Source: Candidatus Competibacteraceae bacterium
GTDB taxonomy: Bacteria; Pseudomonadota; Gammaproteobacteria; Competibacterales; Competibacteraceae
Assembly: GCA_016712625.1 (NCBI GenBank)
Contig: JADJQQ010000001.1
Location: forward strand, 992,001-1,056,000
DNA: 64,000 nucleotides
Direction: 5' to 3'
A program made the position numbers and the translations under genes. The notes beneath the pieces are model-generated. The model made no database searches and was not told the DNA's origin. It worked only from the letters and a program-made list of their open reading frames with translations. Positions 36,266 to 45,853 of this stretch are shown here, piece after piece (within the stretch, counting starts at the first letter, position 1; every line of letters starts with the position of its first letter).

Positions 36266-37384
36266 ATGCGCGACTTCCTGCATCGCGTGCTGATTCTGTG
36301 CCGCAAGGAATTGCTGGCGATTTTCAAAGACTCGTCGAGCCGGGTGATTCTGGTCGGACCGATCATCATGCAAAGTTTACTGTTTGGTTACGCGGCTACG
36401 TTCGATTTGAGCAACATCCCCTATGCGCTACTTGACCAGAGCCATGACGCGGCCTCGACGGCGCTCATCGCCAAGCTTGACGGCGCTGGCGTATTTCATC
36501 GGGTGGCGACGCTGCAAAGGCAGCACGACATCGCGGCGCTGCTCGACACCCAGCAAGCCCTGCTAGCGGTTCACATCGGGCCACGGCTTGAGCAACAGAT
36601 GACCGCCGGGGCAACCGCCAAAATCCAACTGCTGATCGACGCCCGTAATTCCAACACCGCCGGCTCGGCGGCGGCCTATGTCGGCGCGGTGATCGATCGC
36701 TATAACGCCGAGTGGCGCGCTAAGCAGGGATTGTCCGGTCCGCCGCTCGCCATCGAAACCCGCGCCTGGTTCAATCCCAATCTGGAAACCCGCTGGAACG
36801 TGATGCCTGGCATGATTGCCGCCCTTAGCATGGTGCAAACGTTGCTGTTGACCGCGCTGTCGGTGGCGCGCGAGCGAGAGCAAGGCACCTTTGATCAATT
36901 GCTGGTGACGCCGCTGTCGCTGCCCGTCATTATGATCGGCAAGGCCATCGCGCCGATTCTGGTCGGCTTGATGCAATCGACCTTGGTGCTACTGATTACG
37001 CTGTTCTGGTTCAAGGTGCCGCTGGCCGGTTCGCTGGCCACGCTCTATCTGGGCTTGTTGCTGTTCACCACCGCCAGCGTCGGGATCGGGTTGTCCATTT
37101 CGGCGTTGTCGGCGAACATGCAACAGGCGATGCTGTATACCTTCGTGCTGATCATGCCGATGATGCTGTTATCGGGCTTGGCCACGCCCGTGCGCAACAT
37201 GCCAGACCTTTTGCAGTTCATGACTTACGCCAACCCGCTGCGCTTCGCCATCGATTTGGTGCAGCGGGTTTATTTGGAAGGCGTGGGACTAGCGACCGTC
37301 GCGCCCGATTTCGTGCCCTTGCTGGTCATCACGGCTGTTACGCTGCCGCTGGCGGGATGGCTGTTCCGCAATCGGCTGATTTGA
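36266..37384 (+). CDS. ABC exporter permease, YbhR-like
   Basis: This 372-residue ABC-2 permease has the same plan as the preceding gene, including R-E-R-E-Q-G-T-F-D-Q-L-L-V-T-P before the second block of helices. The open frame extends far upstream inside the previous gene, but the first start with a sensible N-terminus (M-R-D-F-L-H-R-V-L-I-L-C-R-K-E) is ATG at 36266, 14 bases after the previous stop, with GCGGAAA before it. It completes the operon YbhG-F-S-R. Confidence 0.94.
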   Translation: MRDFLHRVLILCRKELLAIFKDSSSRVILVGPIIMQSLLFGYAATFDLSNIPYALLDQSHDAASTALIAKLDGAGVFHRVATLQRQHDIAALLDTQQALLAVHIGPRLEQQMTAGATAKIQLLIDARNSNTAGSAAAYVGAVIDRYNAEWRAKQGLSGPPLAIETRAWFNPNLETRWNVMPGMIAALSMVQTLLLTALSVAREREQGTFDQLLVTPLSLPVIMIGKAIAPILVGLMQSTLVLLITLFWFKVPLAGSLATLYLGLLLFTTASVGIGLSISALSANMQQAMLYTFVLIMPMMLLSGLATPVRNMPDLLQFMTYANPLRFAIDLVQRVYLEGVGLATVAPDFVPLLVITAVTLPLAGWLFRNRLI

Positions 37385-37449
37385 AAAATAAGGCTCTTCG
37401 CCAATTCAGGATGGATGACAGCCATCGGTGATGACAAACTCCAGCGCTT

Positions 37450-37851
37450 TTATTTGCCTTTGCTGTCCATCGCTTTCAGCCACGCCTCCATTTGCGTAAT
37501 TTCCTGTTTTTGCGATTTGATAATGTTTTGGGCCAATTTGCGCACCTTGGGATCTTTTCCATACTGGAGCACCACCTCCGCCATGTCGATCGCGCCTTGA
37601 TGATGTGGGATCATCCCCGCCAGAAAGTCGCGGTCGGCATTCCCGGTAAACGTGATGGCCATCCCTTCATGCATTTTGGCGTTGGCCGCTTTGTAAGCGG
37701 CCGTGGCAGGAGCGGCTTCGGCCGTGCTAGTTCCTTCTGGCGCTGGGGCGGCATGGCCAGCATGAGAGCTAGCCGTCTGTGCTTGGACGAGCGAGGTACT
37801 GCCTAGTAAGAGGGTGGCTAATAAAAGGGTGGATGTCTTTAAGTGCGTCAT
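37450..37851 (-). CDS. Secreted DUF305 protein
   Basis: This 133-residue protein begins with a Sec signal (T-S-T-L-L-L-A-T-L-L-L-G followed by cleavage near A-Q-A) and an Ala/Pro/Thr-rich linker. The DUF305 signature M-I-P-H-H-Q-G-A-I-D-M-A lies near residue 83, with a second helix ending Q-E-I-T-Q-M-E-A-W-L. The paired histidines suggest metal (often copper) binding in the periplasm; no other copper gene adjoins. GGAG precedes the ATG by 5 bases. Confidence 0.9.
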   Translation of the reverse strand: MTHLKTSTLLLATLLLGSTSLVQAQTASSHAGHAAPAPEGTSTAEAAPATAAYKAANAKMHEGMAITFTGNADRDFLAGMIPHHQGAIDMAEVVLQYGKDPKVRKLAQNIIKSQKQEITQMEAWLKAMDSKGK

Positions 37852-37962
37852 GGTAACTCCAAATCAATAAGTCAAGCCGCATTAACGGTAGGTTAGCGGC
37901 AGGTTGCCATTAGCTCCACCTTACAGCTCGGTTCGGCATACCGCCTAACCCGATTTGGCCCA

Positions 37963-39297
37963 TCACTTGCGCGTCACCGCGATCATCGGATTAGCCGCCG
38001 ACACCGTAACCGTGGCGGTCGATTCCGCCAGCTCTGTCGCTAAATCCCGCACCGTGCCGTTGAAGGAATCCTTGCTAGCGGGTTCGATCTCCTTGATATC
38101 GGTCGGCAAGCCGATTTTATCGAGGATGGCGAGGAATGGTTCCGGGTCGAGTTCCTCGACGTTCACCATGGTCTTGGCATCCCAACCGCCCTGGGCCACC
38201 AGCATCGCCGCCGCCACTGGCGGTACGCCCGCCGTGTAGCTGATGCCTTGCGATTCCACTTCCTCATAACACTGTTTGTGATCCGAAACCTGATAAATAA
38301 ACACTTCTCGCGCTTTGCCGTCTTTCCAACCCCTAACGAAATTGCCGATACAGGTCTTGCCGGTATAGCCCGGCGCGAGGGTTTGTGGATCGGGCAGCAG
38401 CGCCTTAACGACTTTTAGCGGCACCACTTCCTGACCGGTGGTCAATGTCACTGGCAAATGCGACAGAAAACCCAGGGTACGGAGTACGGTAAACACGTTG
38501 ATGTAGTGATCGCCAAAACCCATCCAGAACCGGATGCTGTTGGCGTCGATATTCTTCGACAGCGAATGCAATTCATCATGCCCGTTCAGATAAATCGGGC
38601 ACGGGCCGACCACCGGGAAATCATAAACGCGCTTGACGGAATGGGTGGGATATTCCTTCCACTGCCGGTCAATCCAGGTCCACACCTTGATGAATTCGCG
38701 AAAATTGATTTCCGGATCGAAATTGGTGGCGAAATACTTGCCATGACTACCGGCATTGACATCCAGAATATCGATGGTGTTGATCTTATCGAAATAGCGC
38801 TTCACCGCCAGCGCGCAATAGGCATTCACCACCCCCGGATCGAAACCCGCGCCCAAAATAGCAGTCAGCCCTTTTTCGGCGCAGCGATCCCTGCGCTTCC
38901 ATTCATAATTGGCATACCAAGGTGGATCTTCACATACCTTATCCGGATCTTCGTGAATCGCCGTATCGATATAAGCCGCGCCCGTTTCGAGGCAGGCTTC
39001 CAGGATCGACATATTCAAAAACGCCTGACCCAGATTAATGACGATTTGCGAATGCGTCTCTTTGATTAATTGCACTGTCGCCGGAATGTCCAGCGCGTCA
39101 ATCTGTCGCGAATACAACTTGTGCGCGGGATTTTGGATATGCCCTTTACGTTTGACGCTTTCGATAATGCCATCACATTTGGCCAGCGTGCGCGAGGCGA
39201 TGCAGATATCGCCCAGTAGCTCGTTGTTCATAGCGGCTTTATGAGCAGCTACATGAGCGACCCCACCAGCGCCGATAATCAGCACATTCTTTTTCAT
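37963..39297 (-). CDS. Carboxynorspermidine dehydrogenase (saccharopine dehydrogenase family)
   Basis: This 444-residue protein has an N-terminal Rossmann motif (V-L-I-I-G-A-G-G-V-A-H-V) and the saccharopine dehydrogenase fold. It lies 18 bases after nspC, so it is assigned to the carboxynorspermidine/carboxyspermidine route: it condenses aspartate semialdehyde with diaminopropane or putrescine using NADPH, and NspC then decarboxylates the product to norspermidine or spermidine. Internal landmarks include G-A-G-F-D-P-G-V-V-N-A-Y and Y-D-F-P-V-V-G-P-C-P. A lysine-pathway role is less likely given the neighbour. Confidence 0.93.
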   Translation of the reverse strand: MKKNVLIIGAGGVAHVAAHKAAMNNELLGDICIASRTLAKCDGIIESVKRKGHIQNPAHKLYSRQIDALDIPATVQLIKETHSQIVINLGQAFLNMSILEACLETGAAYIDTAIHEDPDKVCEDPPWYANYEWKRRDRCAEKGLTAILGAGFDPGVVNAYCALAVKRYFDKINTIDILDVNAGSHGKYFATNFDPEINFREFIKVWTWIDRQWKEYPTHSVKRVYDFPVVGPCPIYLNGHDELHSLSKNIDANSIRFWMGFGDHYINVFTVLRTLGFLSHLPVTLTTGQEVVPLKVVKALLPDPQTLAPGYTGKTCIGNFVRGWKDGKAREVFIYQVSDHKQCYEEVESQGISYTAGVPPVAAAMLVAQGGWDAKTMVNVEELDPEPFLAILDKIGLPTDIKEIEPASKDSFNGTVRDLATELAESTATVTVSAANPMIAVTRK

Positions 39298-39315
39298 TCA
39301 GTCATGACTCCCACT

Positions 39316-40421
39316 TCAGGAAAGGCTGCGTTTGAAATCTTTGTAACGAAAGGTTCTGACGATATCCTCGGTTCCATCCAGCCGGCGCACCACAATGGAA
39401 GGCATCGCCAGTCCATTAAACCAATTTTTCTTGACCATGGTGTAACCGGCCGCATCCGCGATGCGAACTTCACTGCCCATTTTTAATTTGCTTTTCAATT
39501 TATATTCGCCGAATACATCGCCCGCCAGGCAAGTACGGCCCGCGATCATCACCCGATACCGGCCTGGATCGGGGGCGTTGATTTTCGGAGTGGTGTGATA
39601 GAGCAAATGATCCAGCATATGTGCTTCCACTGAGGCATCGATGATTGCAATATCGATTTCATTATGGATGACATCCAATACCGTGGTCACCAGTTCCGCG
39701 CACTGGGTAATGGTGGCTTCTCCTGGCTCCAAATACAATTGAACGCCAAATTTTTCAGAAAAGCCTTTTAATTTCGCACAGAATTTATCGAGCGGATAAC
39801 CGTCCTTGGTAAAAGAAAGACCACCCCCTAAGCTGACCCAATCCAGTTGTTTCAGGAGCGGCCCATAATTTTTGTCAATTGTATCGATGGCCGCGGCAAT
39901 ATTTTTAAAATCGCCGTTCTCACAATTGAAATGAAACATCACGCCGCTTAACAGCGAGGCGACTTTCATGATCTCGGCTTGATCGACGACGCCCAATCTG
40001 GAGTATTTTCTGGCCGGATCGGCCAGATCGAAATGCGAATAGCTGATGCCGGGATTGACGCGCAACCCCAGCCATTTATCGCTGACCAGCGGATAATAAA
40101 GCTTCAATTGCGATAGCGAATTAAAAATCACCTTATTAGCAAATTTTCTAACCGCTTTAACTTCTTTTCCGAAAAGGCGACGCTGTACGCATGGACTTCC
40201 TTGCCAAATTTTTCATGGCCGAGCCGCGCTTCAAACAAGGAACTGCTGGTGGTTCCATCCAGATACTGCCGCATCAAATCGAACACGCCCCAGGTTGCAA
40301 AGCATTTGAGGGCAAGCACGGATTTTGCGCCGGACGCTTCGCGCACCTGCTGGATAATCTGTAAATTTTTCAGCAGCTTGCTCTCATCAATCAGATAATA
40401 CGGCGTACTCAGTTTGGCCAT
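39316..40421 (-). pseudogene. nspC: Carboxynorspermidine decarboxylase, split by a frameshift
   Basis: Two overlapping frames together encode a normal NspC. The first (40421 to stop 40128-40130) has the PLP lysine motif L-A-L-K-C-F-A and ends in L-E-N-L-L-I-R. The second picks up as V-I-F-N-S-L-S-Q-L-K, then R-V-N-P-G-I-S-Y-S-H-F-D and E-P-G-E-A-T-I-T. Restoring one base near 40133-40134 (TT on the plus strand) gives 368 uninterrupted residues. NspC is a fold-type III PLP decarboxylase of the norspermidine/spermidine route. The rest of the coding sequence is intact, so either a recent mutation or a sequencing error. Confidence 0.88.
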
Positions 40422-40465
40422 AATGGCTGTATCTCATGCATTTTGGATAGGCTGGACCGGTTCAT

Positions 40466-41879
40466 TTAGCCCGCGATTTTCCGCAAGGCCGCCCCCTGAC
40501 GCTGGGCCTCGGCGAACAGCGCGGCGACCGCGCAAGACGCCAGCCGGGCGCGGGCGCTATCAGCGCGGCTGGTCAGCACAATCGGCACGCGAGCACCCAG
40601 TACAATTCCCGCCGCTTCGGCATCAGCCATGAAGGTCAATTGCTTGGCCAGCATGTTCCCTGCTTCCAGATTCGGCACGATCAGCACATCGGCCTTACCG
40701 GCGACTGCTGATTGAATCCCTTTGATGCGCGCCGCCTGTTCATCGATAGCGTTGTCGAAGGCCAGCGGCCCGTCCAGAATGCCGCCGGTGATTTGGCCGC
40801 GATCCGCCATTTTGCACAACGCGCCCGCTTCCAGCGTAGAGGGAATTTTGTTGGTGACGGTTTCCACCGCCGACAGAATGGCGACCTTCGGGGTTGTGAT
40901 GCCGATCGCGTGCGCGAGTTCGATGGCGTTTTGAATAATATCGCGCTTTTCCTCAAAGGTAGGCGCGATGTTAATGGCGGCGTCGCTAATGATGATCCAG
41001 CGGCCAAAGGTCGGCACCGACAACAGAAAACAATGGCTGATGCGCCGTTCGGTACGTAAGCCGCCCTCTTTTTTCACCACCTCGGCCAGCAGTTCATCGG
41101 TGTGCAGGCTGCCTTTCATCAGAGTTTGCGCGTCACCAGATTGCACCATCGCCACCGCCACCGCAGCGGAATGATGGCTATGCTCGGCGGCCACCAGGCG
41201 ATAGGATGAAATATCCAAATGCTCTTGCGCGGCCAGCGCGCGAATTTTCGCTTCCGGGCCGATCAGGATGGGGACGATCAACTTTTTGCGCGGCGGCTTC
41301 AATCGCGCCGCGCAATGAATCGGGGCTACAGGGATGAACCACCGCGCACCCCAAAGCCGGTAAATTCTCACAGTCTTTAAGCAGCGCCTGAAACCGATCT
41401 TCGTGCAATAGCTGCACTTTCGGCAAATCCCTGGCCTCGTAGCGCATTTTTTCTTTGGGCGTCCGCACTTCGGCCAAGCCGCTGGCGATGGTTTCACCGG
41501 CCGAATCGACTGCTTGGCATTCCAGCACAACCGTTCCGGTCTCGAAGCGCTTTTCCTTCACCGTGGCGGTCGCGGTGATGGCCGCGCCAACGGCGACGGG
41601 TCGATGCAGCCGTGTCTCAATCCGCTCGACCACCGACCCCAAACCGGGCAATCGGGTATCCGCCAGCGCGGCGAATAGCAGGGCGGCCCAGCCGGTTTGT
41701 CCGCCGCCTTGGCTGAACATCGAGGTATCTGCTGGCCCTGGATCGAGATCGATCAAATTGAAGTTGCCGGTCATGCTGGCCAGCGCTTGGAGTCCGTCCT
41801 GATCCAGCACCCGCGTCAGGCTGGCTTGATCCCCTGGCTTGATTTCATCAAAGGTCTTGTTTTCGAGTAAGTGGTTCAT
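40466..41879 (-). pseudogene. MaoC-like hydratase / phosphate acetyl(butyryl)transferase fusion, frameshifted
   Basis: The N-terminal part from ATG 41877-41879 is a MaoC hot-dog domain (F-D-E-I-K-P-G-D, M-T-G-N-F-N-L-I-D-L). A phosphotransacetylase/phosphotransbutyrylase domain follows (L-I-V-P-I-L-I-G-P, M-K-G-S-L-H-T-D, S-D-A-A-I-N-I, G-P-L-A-F-D-N-A). The frame changes at the T-run 41283-41287 (plus strand): removing one base joins the domains into about 470 residues. This matches bifunctional enoyl-CoA hydratase/phosphate acetyltransferase proteins. The usual start precedes the MaoC domain; upstream residues of the longer frame are non-conserved. It leads a minus-strand run with nspC (44-base gap). 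Confidence 0.88.
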
Positions 41880-42105
41880 TCTGGACGGCTTGTGGCTGAG
41901 GCGGAACGATTGGCGGTGGAGGCGAAAAACCGAAGACGCGATTCTAACCCGAACCAGTTCACTCAACCTATTCTGTTGGATCTGAAATAGCGGGATAGAA
42001 TATGAAGACTCCATGACAATTTGAAGAAAGTACTTGCTTGCGCAAGTGCAAAACGATTTTATTGCGCCGCTAGCATCTCACTCTTAATTCACCCACGGGG
42101 TTCTC

Positions 42106-43398
42106 ATGCCTGACAAGCGTTTCTTATTCGTGTCCTGGGACAGTCTCATTGGCGATATCGCTTGGCAGACGGCCAAGGAGGGGCACGAGGTCAAGTATTA
42201 CATTCAAAATCCCGACGAGCGCGAAATCGCCGATGGCTTCGTGCCTAAGGCGGATGATTGGCGGCAAGAAGTCGATTGGGCGGATGTGATCGTCTTCGAT
42301 GACGTACTCGGCATGGGCAGTCTGGCGGAAGATCTGCGCCGGAACGGAAAACTGGTGGTCGGCGGCACCGCCTACACGGATCGGCTAGAAGATGACCGGG
42401 CGTTCGGGCAACAGGAATTGCGAGCGGCGGGCGTCACCATCATCCCGCAGGAAAATTTTACTTCGTTTGAGGACGCCATCGCTTACGTCAAAGCGAATCC
42501 GACCCGCTATGTCATCAAACCGAGCGGCGAGGCGCAAAATTATAAGCGGCTGCTGTTCGTGGGTGAGGAAGACGACGGCCGCGATGTGGTGCAGGTGCTA
42601 GGCGATTACAAGCGCGCCTGGGCCGATAAGATCAAGGAATTCCAGCTCCAAAAGCGGATCATGGGGGTGGAGGTCGCCACCGGGGCATTCTTTAACGGTA
42701 CGGAATTCGTTTATCCGATCTGCGTCAACTTCGAGCATAAAAAGCTGTTTCCGGGGGATATCGGGCCATCGACCGGCGAAATGGGCACGGCGATGTTCTG
42801 GAGTGAGCCCAACAAGATTTTCAACGCCACCCTGAAGAAAATGGAGCCGAAGCTGCGGCGTGAGCGCTTCGTCGGCTACATCGACATCAACTGCATCGTC
42901 AACAGCAACGGCATTTACCCGCTGGAGTTCACCAGCCGCTTTGGCTACCCAACGATCTCGATTCAGCAGGAAGGGGTGCTGTTGCCGATTTCGGAATTGT
43001 TCTACAAGCTCGCCAAAGGCTCCATCACCCGCTTTCGCGCCCGCAGCGGCTTTCAAGTGGGCGTGCGCATCGTCGTCCCGCCCTTCCCGTTCAAGGATAA
43101 AGAAACCTTCGAGAGCAGTTCCAAAGACGCGGTAATTCTGTTCAAGACGCCTTCCCGCGAAGGGATCCACATCGAGGATGTGAAACTGTTGAACGAGGAA
43201 TGGTTGGTCACGGGAACGTCGGGCGTGGCCCTGATCGTGTGCGGCATCGGCCCGACCATGAAGCAAGCCCAGCGCCAAGCGTACAACCGGGTCAAGAACG
43301 TGATGATCCCAAACATGTATTTTCGCGAGGATATCGGCGACCGCTGGAACGAAGAGGATAGCGACCGACTGCATTCGTGGGGCTATTTACGGGGCTGA
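42106..43398 (+). CDS. PurD-like ATP-grasp protein of unknown substrate
   Basis: This 430-residue ATP-grasp protein resembles phosphoribosylamine-glycine ligase in its ATP-grasp part: Y-V-I-K-P-S-G, E-H-K-K-L-F-P-G-D-I-G-P-S-T-G-E-M-G and P-L-E-F-T-S-R-F-G-Y-P-T. The N-terminus lacks the G-S-G-G-R-E-H loop of true PurD and instead reads F-L-F-V-S-W-D-S-L-I-G-D-I-A. It also has no purine gene neighbours. It probably ligates an acid to an amine using ATP, but the substrates are unknown. A GGGG site lies 8 bases upstream of the ATG. It diverges from the MaoC-Pta gene. Confidence 0.8.
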   Translation: MPDKRFLFVSWDSLIGDIAWQTAKEGHEVKYYIQNPDEREIADGFVPKADDWRQEVDWADVIVFDDVLGMGSLAEDLRRNGKLVVGGTAYTDRLEDDRAFGQQELRAAGVTIIPQENFTSFEDAIAYVKANPTRYVIKPSGEAQNYKRLLFVGEEDDGRDVVQVLGDYKRAWADKIKEFQLQKRIMGVEVATGAFFNGTEFVYPICVNFEHKKLFPGDIGPSTGEMGTAMFWSEPNKIFNATLKKMEPKLRRERFVGYIDINCIVNSNGIYPLEFTSRFGYPTISIQQEGVLLPISELFYKLAKGSITRFRARSGFQVGVRIVVPPFPFKDKETFESSSKDAVILFKTPSREGIHIEDVKLLNEEWLVTGTSGVALIVCGIGPTMKQAQRQAYNRVKNVMIPNMYFREDIGDRWNEEDSDRLHSWGYLRG

Positions 43399-43454
43399 AG
43401 AGCTTACCAACAGTCTCGCGAGATGCGCCGGTCAGAACAATAGCCGAAAACCGG

Positions 43455-44012
43455 TTAGCTCCACAGATCAGCCAGGGGAAAGGTCACCGCCTCGAACGGC
43501 GGCGCGCTGACCGAATTGTTTTCCTGACAAACGCGCTCCAGCGACCAGCGTCCTTCGGATAAGACAAAGACTTCCAAAGTGTGCAAATCGGGATCGACCA
43601 ACCAAAGAAAGGGGATACCTTGACCGGCGTAAATCGGCATCTTGTCAGCGCGAGCGACTCGCGCCGTATCCGATGAGACGACTTCGCACACCCAATCAGG
43701 GGGCATGGTGAAAAAAGCGGTTTCCGGTAGCTCCGGCAGGCGTTCCCGCTGCCATCCCGCCAGCTCAGGAATCACGACGTGAGAGCCAAGATGTAATTCG
43801 GGTTGGAACAAAATCCACCATCCCCCCGGTCCACCGCGCCCTTGATGAAAAGGGTTATAAATTTGTCCGCTCACCGCCATGCTGGCGGCCACGCACTTAG
43901 GCGCGGGCCGTGGATGGGCAATCAATTGACCGTAGATGATCTCGCCCACGACAGAATCAGGCAGATCGGACAAGTCTTGGTAAGTGGCAGTTTTATTGGC
44001 CGCGATAGGCAT
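43455..44012 (-). CDS. Uma2 family endonuclease-fold protein (DUF820)
   Basis: This 185-residue protein has the PD-(D/E)XK-like Uma2 pattern: V-V-I-P-E-L-A-G-W, P-D-W-V-C-E-V-V-S-S-D-T, R-A-D-K-M-P-I-Y, and F-L-W-L-V-D-P-D. Its function is unproven; the family is often abundant in mobile or accessory contexts. ATG at 44012 follows AGAGGAG by 6 bases; a longer frame from a codon at 44063 is not supported. It lies 84 bases after livG on the same strand, at the place where livF usually stands. Confidence 0.88.
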   Translation of the reverse strand: MPIAANKTATYQDLSDLPDSVVGEIIYGQLIAHPRPAPKCVAASMAVSGQIYNPFHQGRGGPGGWWILFQPELHLGSHVVIPELAGWQRERLPELPETAFFTMPPDWVCEVVSSDTARVARADKMPIYAGQGIPFLWLVDPDLHTLEVFVLSEGRWSLERVCQENNSVSAPPFEAVTFPLADLWS

Positions 44013-44096
44013 GATCAGCTCCTCTTGGCGAATGCGCCGGCTGACATATCTTGCGGAAAACACGTTCGCCCGCCGACATTCTTACGCTTTTACGCT

Positions 44097-44900
44097 CTAC
44101 ACCTCATCCTCAGCGCCCAAATATGCCTCAATGACACGGGGATCGCAACGTACCCGCTCTGGCGAATCCTCGGCGATTTTACTCCCGTGTTCTAGCACGA
44201 CCAGCTTCTCACAGGCGCGCATCACTAGCCGCATATCGTGCTCGATCAGCAAAATGGTGATGCCGCGCGCCCGAATTTGTTCGATCAGGCCGATTAGCGC
44301 TTCGGTTTCCTGTTCGTTCATCCCACCGGCTGGTTCATCCAGAATGAGGAGGCGCGGCTGCGTCGCCAACGCGCGCGCGATTTCCAACCGGCGCTGGTTG
44401 CCATAAGACAGATTCTTCGCCACCGCCAAAGTTTGCTGGCCCAAGCCAACAAACGCCAACTCTCGCGTGGCTCGTTCAATCGCCTCTTGTTCCACTCGTC
44501 GCTGGGCAGGCAACCACAGCATGCCAGCGAAAATCCCGCCGCGCATTCGGTAATGGCAACCCGCCAGCACGTTCTCCAAAAGGGTCAGCTGCTGAAACAG
44601 ACGGATATTTTGAAAGGTCCGGGCGATGCCCAGCATGATGATGCGATGCGTGCGTAAACCGTTAACCCGCTGGCCAGTAAAATGAATATCACCTTGATTT
44701 GGTTGATAATTACCAGTAATCAGATTGAAAACCGTCGTCTTGCCCGCGCCGTTGGGGCCAATCAACCCCACCACTGACCCTTCCTCAACCGTGAACGACA
44801 CCCCGTTGACCGCCGTCAAGCCGCCGAAGGATTTGGTGACAGCGTGCAAGCTCAGCAGAGGCGACGCGACGTGATCAGCCGCTACAGCAGCCTTATTCAT
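44097..44900 (-). CDS. livG: Branched-chain amino-acid ABC transporter ATPase LivG
   Basis: This 267-residue ATPase has Walker A G-P-N-G-A-G-K-T-T (residues 48-56), the LivG-specific A-R-T-F-Q-N-I-R-L-F, signature L-S-Y-G-N-Q-R-R-L-E-I and L-L-I-L-D-E-P. The long Q-loop insertion also fits LivG rather than LivF. ATG at 44900 overlaps the livM stop (ATGA); the extended open frame further upstream is inside livM. The other ATPase, LivF, is missing from this cluster. Confidence 0.95.
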   Translation of the reverse strand: MNKAAVAADHVASPLLSLHAVTKSFGGLTAVNGVSFTVEEGSVVGLIGPNGAGKTTVFNLITGNYQPNQGDIHFTGQRVNGLRTHRIIMLGIARTFQNIRLFQQLTLLENVLAGCHYRMRGGIFAGMLWLPAQRRVEQEAIERATRELAFVGLGQQTLAVAKNLSYGNQRRLEIARALATQPRLLILDEPAGGMNEQETEALIGLIEQIRARGITILLIEHDMRLVMRACEKLVVLEHGSKIAEDSPERVRCDPRVIEAYLGAEDEV

Positions 44901-45853
44901 CGCTTGAGCGCCTTGCCCAACAGCGCCAATGAAACTTGGCCGCCTCGCGACGGCCACAAACCCTGTGGCCGAAACACCATCATCACCATCATCACCAACC
45001 CAAATACCAGCATTCGCGCTGAGGCGAATTCCCGGAATAATTCCGGCAGGCCAATCACCAGGAACGCCGCCAGCAACACGCCCGGAATGCTGCCCGCCCC
45101 GCCCAGAATCACGATCATGAACAACACCACCGATTCCCAAAAGCTGAACGATTCCGGCGAAATGATGGTCATCTTGGCGGCGAACAGCGTACCCGCCATG
45201 CCGGCCCAAGCCGCGCCCAAACCGAAGGCGGCCAGCTTGTAATAATCAGTGTTGATGCCGCTGCCTTCCGCCGCGGTTTCGTCTTCCCGTAGATAATTGA
45301 GCGCTCGCCCGAACCGGGAACGCTTCAGTCGCAGAAATAGAAAAATGGTTAAAGCGACGAAACCCCAGATCAAATAGAAAAATTGTTGCGGCTGGCGAAT
45401 CACGACACCAAATAGCGTCGGACGGCTGATGCCAAAGATACCATTCGCGCCGCCGGTGATGCCGAACACATCATTGACCAAGGCGATGCGGACGATTTCA
45501 CCCACGCCAATGGTGACGATCAGCAGATAATCACCGCGCAAATGCACCACCGGCCGCGCCACCGCCAGCGCGAACGCGCCAGCGACCGCGGCGCTCAAGG
45601 GCAGTGTCCACAGCACCGGAATTTGATAGCGGGTGTTGAGAATGGCGGTGGTATAAGCGCCCATCGCGTAGAAGGCGGCGTGACCCATGTTGAATAGCCC
45701 CGCTTCGCCCAAAATGAGGTTCAGGCCGAGCGCCAGCAGCGCGTACAGCCCGATACTGTTGAGTACGTCCACCTGATAAGCGTTCAGAAACAGCGGCGCG
45801 ACGGCCAACAGCGCGGCGCAAAGTCCCGTAACCAGCAGATTAGCGCGGCTCAT
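44897..45853 (-). CDS. livM: Branched-chain amino-acid ABC transporter permease LivM
   Basis: This 318-residue inner-membrane permease has the LivM pattern Y-A-L-L-A-L-G-L-N-L-I-L-G, G-L-F-N-M-G-H-A-A-F-Y-A-M-G-A-Y and G-I-N-T-D-Y-Y-K-L. ATG at 45853 (M-S-R-A-N-L-L) overlaps the livH stop by 4 bases; the longer open frame upstream lies in livH. It pairs with LivH to form the channel. Confidence 0.95.
   Translation of the reverse strand: MSRANLLVTGLCAALLAVAPLFLNAYQVDVLNSIGLYALLALGLNLILGEAGLFNMGHAAFYAMGAYTTAILNTRYQIPVLWTLPLSAAVAGAFALAVARPVVHLRGDYLLIVTIGVGEIVRIALVNDVFGITGGANGIFGISRPTLFGVVIRQPQQFFYLIWGFVALTIFLFLRLKRSRFGRALNYLREDETAAEGSGINTDYYKLAAFGLGAAWAGMAGTLFAAKMTIISPESFSFWESVVLFMIVILGGAGSIPGVLLAAFLVIGLPELFREFASARMLVFGLVMMVMMVFRPQGLWPSRGGQVSLALLGKALKR

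Noticed and set aside
17180..41287. Programmed ribosomal frameshifting as the cause of the split frames in DUF3365, nspC and MaoC-Pta
   Set aside because: None of the sites has a classic slippery heptamer with a stimulating stem, the families are not known to use frameshifting, and the shifts have different directions.
43455..44012. Uma2 gene as a toxin-antitoxin or defence system
   Set aside because: There is no small partner gene or other defence gene beside it; Uma2 alone is a common orphan family.
44901..45209. N-terminal extension of the livG frame
   Set aside because: It lies inside livM in another frame and is Gly/Arg-rich; the LivG domain starts just after the ATG at 44900, which overlaps the livM stop.
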